NCBI RefSeq assembly: GCF_002799155.1
Contig: NZ_NERD01000002.1
Location: 3,658,001 to 3,722,000, forward strand
DNA: 64,000 bases
Reading direction: 5' to 3'
Source of the DNA: Stenotrophomonas maltophilia
GTDB taxonomy: Bacteria > Pseudomonadota > Gammaproteobacteria > Xanthomonadales > Xanthomonadaceae
The notes beneath the pieces were generated by a model. The model saw nothing but the letters and a program-made list of their open reading frames with translations, did not search any database and had not been told where the DNA came from. Every line of letters begins with the position of its first letter. Position 1 is the stretch's first letter. Shown piece after piece: positions 63,277 to 64,000 of this stretch. The position numbers and the translations under genes are program-made.

Positions 63277-64000
63277 TCAGACGTAGATCCGCGTCGGCGC
63301 CTCATCAACGATCGCGTGCGGCACGAAGCGCGCACTGTCGCGGGTGATCGCGCTGTCGTCCTCGCGGATGCCGATGCCGCAGGCGTGGTCACCCACCACC
63401 CAGCTGCCGATCAGCGGATAGCCGCCTTCGAAGCGGGTGAGCGGATGCGCACGCTGGATGATCGCCGGGCCGTCATAGGGCCCGTCGCTGCGCTGGGTGC
63501 TGCCATCGGCCAGGTGCATCTCGATGTTGGCGCCTTCGCGTGAGAACAGCGGCTTGCGCACCCAGCCCGATGCCAGCGTGCTGCCGTCATCGAAGTGCGC
63601 CTCCAGCAGGTTCGGATGGCCCACGTTGCGCTGCCACAGCAGCGGCAGGATGCCCTTGTTGCTCAGCACCGCCTTCCACGCCGGCTCCAGCAGCTGCACG
63701 CCCGAGCCGGGCAACGCGCGGCCGAATTCCTCGGCCATCAGGTCTTCCAGCGGATACAGCTTGAACAGCGTGCCGATCACCGAATCGTCCAGCGCGGTGA
63801 AGCGGCCGTCCTCGGACAGGCCGATGTCCTCGATGGCGATGGCCTGGCCATGCAGGCCGGCCTGCGACGCACAGTCACGCAGGTAGTCGACGGTGCCGCG
63901 ATCTTCTTCCGAGCTGCCCACGGCGCTGAAGTACAGCGGCGGCGGCAGCTGCGTGGCCAGTTCGCCGAAGCGTTCGACCAGCGCTTCGTGGATCGCGTTG
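63277..64000 (-). CDS. Glutathionylspermidine synthase-family (YgiC/YjfC-like) protein, 5' end cut
   Basis: About 240 C-terminal residues are present and the N-terminus lies past the right edge; reading continues in frame to 64000 (FGELATQLPPPLYFSAVGSSEEDRGTV). An ATP-grasp type C-terminal domain of the glutathionylspermidine synthetase family: LYPLEDLMAEEFG, WKAVLSNKGILPLLW, and near the end GSWVVGDHACGIGIRED with FVPHAIV. YgiC-type homologues are acid-amine ligases whose substrates are unsettled. Convergent with the MoxR-DUF58 operon. Confidence 0.85.
   Translation of the reverse strand, partial: NAIHEALVERFGELATQLPPPLYFSAVGSSEEDRGTVDYLRDCASQAGLHGQAIAIEDIGLSEDGRFTALDDSVIGTLFKLYPLEDLMAEEFGRALPGSGVQLLEPAWKAVLSNKGILPLLWQRNVGHPNLLEAHFDDGSTLASGWVRKPLFSREGANIEMHLADGSTQRSDGPYDGPAIIQRAHPLTRFEGGYPLIGSWVVGDHACGIGIREDDSAITRDSARFVPHAIVDEAPTRIYV

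Overview
The window looks like the chromosome of a Stenotrophomonas species, probably of the S. maltophilia complex. The basis is very high GC with strong G/C at third codon positions, Xanthomonadaceae-type gene order, and many short palindromes that begin GTAG and resemble the SMAG repeats known from S. maltophilia. Almost all genes are complete; the first and last are cut by the window edges. Layout from left to right. 1-5.7 kb: an AtoE-type short-chain fatty acid transporter (cut), ubiA, a tRNA-Arg(CCG), a membrane-anchored AraC-type regulator and a secreted aspartyl protease-like/PDZ protein. 5.7-10.9 kb: a secreted RHS/YD-repeat polymorphic toxin with an overlapping small membrane protein as its likely immunity partner. 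11.2-26.7 kb: a divergent N-acetylgalactosamine (GalNAc) utilisation locus. Leftward genes encode two different alpha-N-acetylgalactosaminidase candidates (GH31 with two lectin-like modules, and GH109) and a TonB-dependent receptor. Rightward genes encode AgaS, AgaK, AgaZ, AgaR, AgaA and a sugar porter. The intergenic region carries repeated CTTTCGTTT-like motifs (candidate AgaR operators) and a LacI-type palindrome. 26.7-27.8 kb: HdeD-like membrane protein and a lipoprotein. 27.9-41.1 kb: a two-partner-secretion/contact-inhibition locus with a TpsB pore, a 3.4-thousand-residue TpsA exoprotein, a small immunity candidate and an orphan 0.7-kb duplicate of the pre-toxin segment. 41.3-44.8 kb: comF, a ClC antiporter, a HAD/FCP1-like phosphatase and a DUF3658 protein. 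45-49.8 kb: biotin operon bioB-bioF-bioH-SDR-bioC behind a BirA-type operator. 49.9-56.3 kb: YdcF-like protein, PLP dehydratase, Gly/Tyr/Pro-rich lipoprotein, a structured intergenic region with a strong terminator, mnmG, a RlaP-like nucleotidyltransferase and a gamma-carbonic anhydrase-like protein. 56.4-63.1 kb: a tightly overlapping RDD-SpoIIM-DUF4129-DUF4350-MoxR-DUF58 operon. The right edge holds a cut glutathionylspermidine synthase-family gene. How the genes work together: the GalNAc locus covers outer-membrane uptake, cleavage of terminal alpha-GalNAc, inner-membrane import, phosphorylation, deacetylation and deamination/isomerisation to tagatose-6-phosphate. The RHS and TPS loci are two separate interbacterial-competition systems, each with a lower-GC 3' end encoding the variable toxin tip plus immunity protein. 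Gene functions were read from motifs in the translated sequence; no database search was run.
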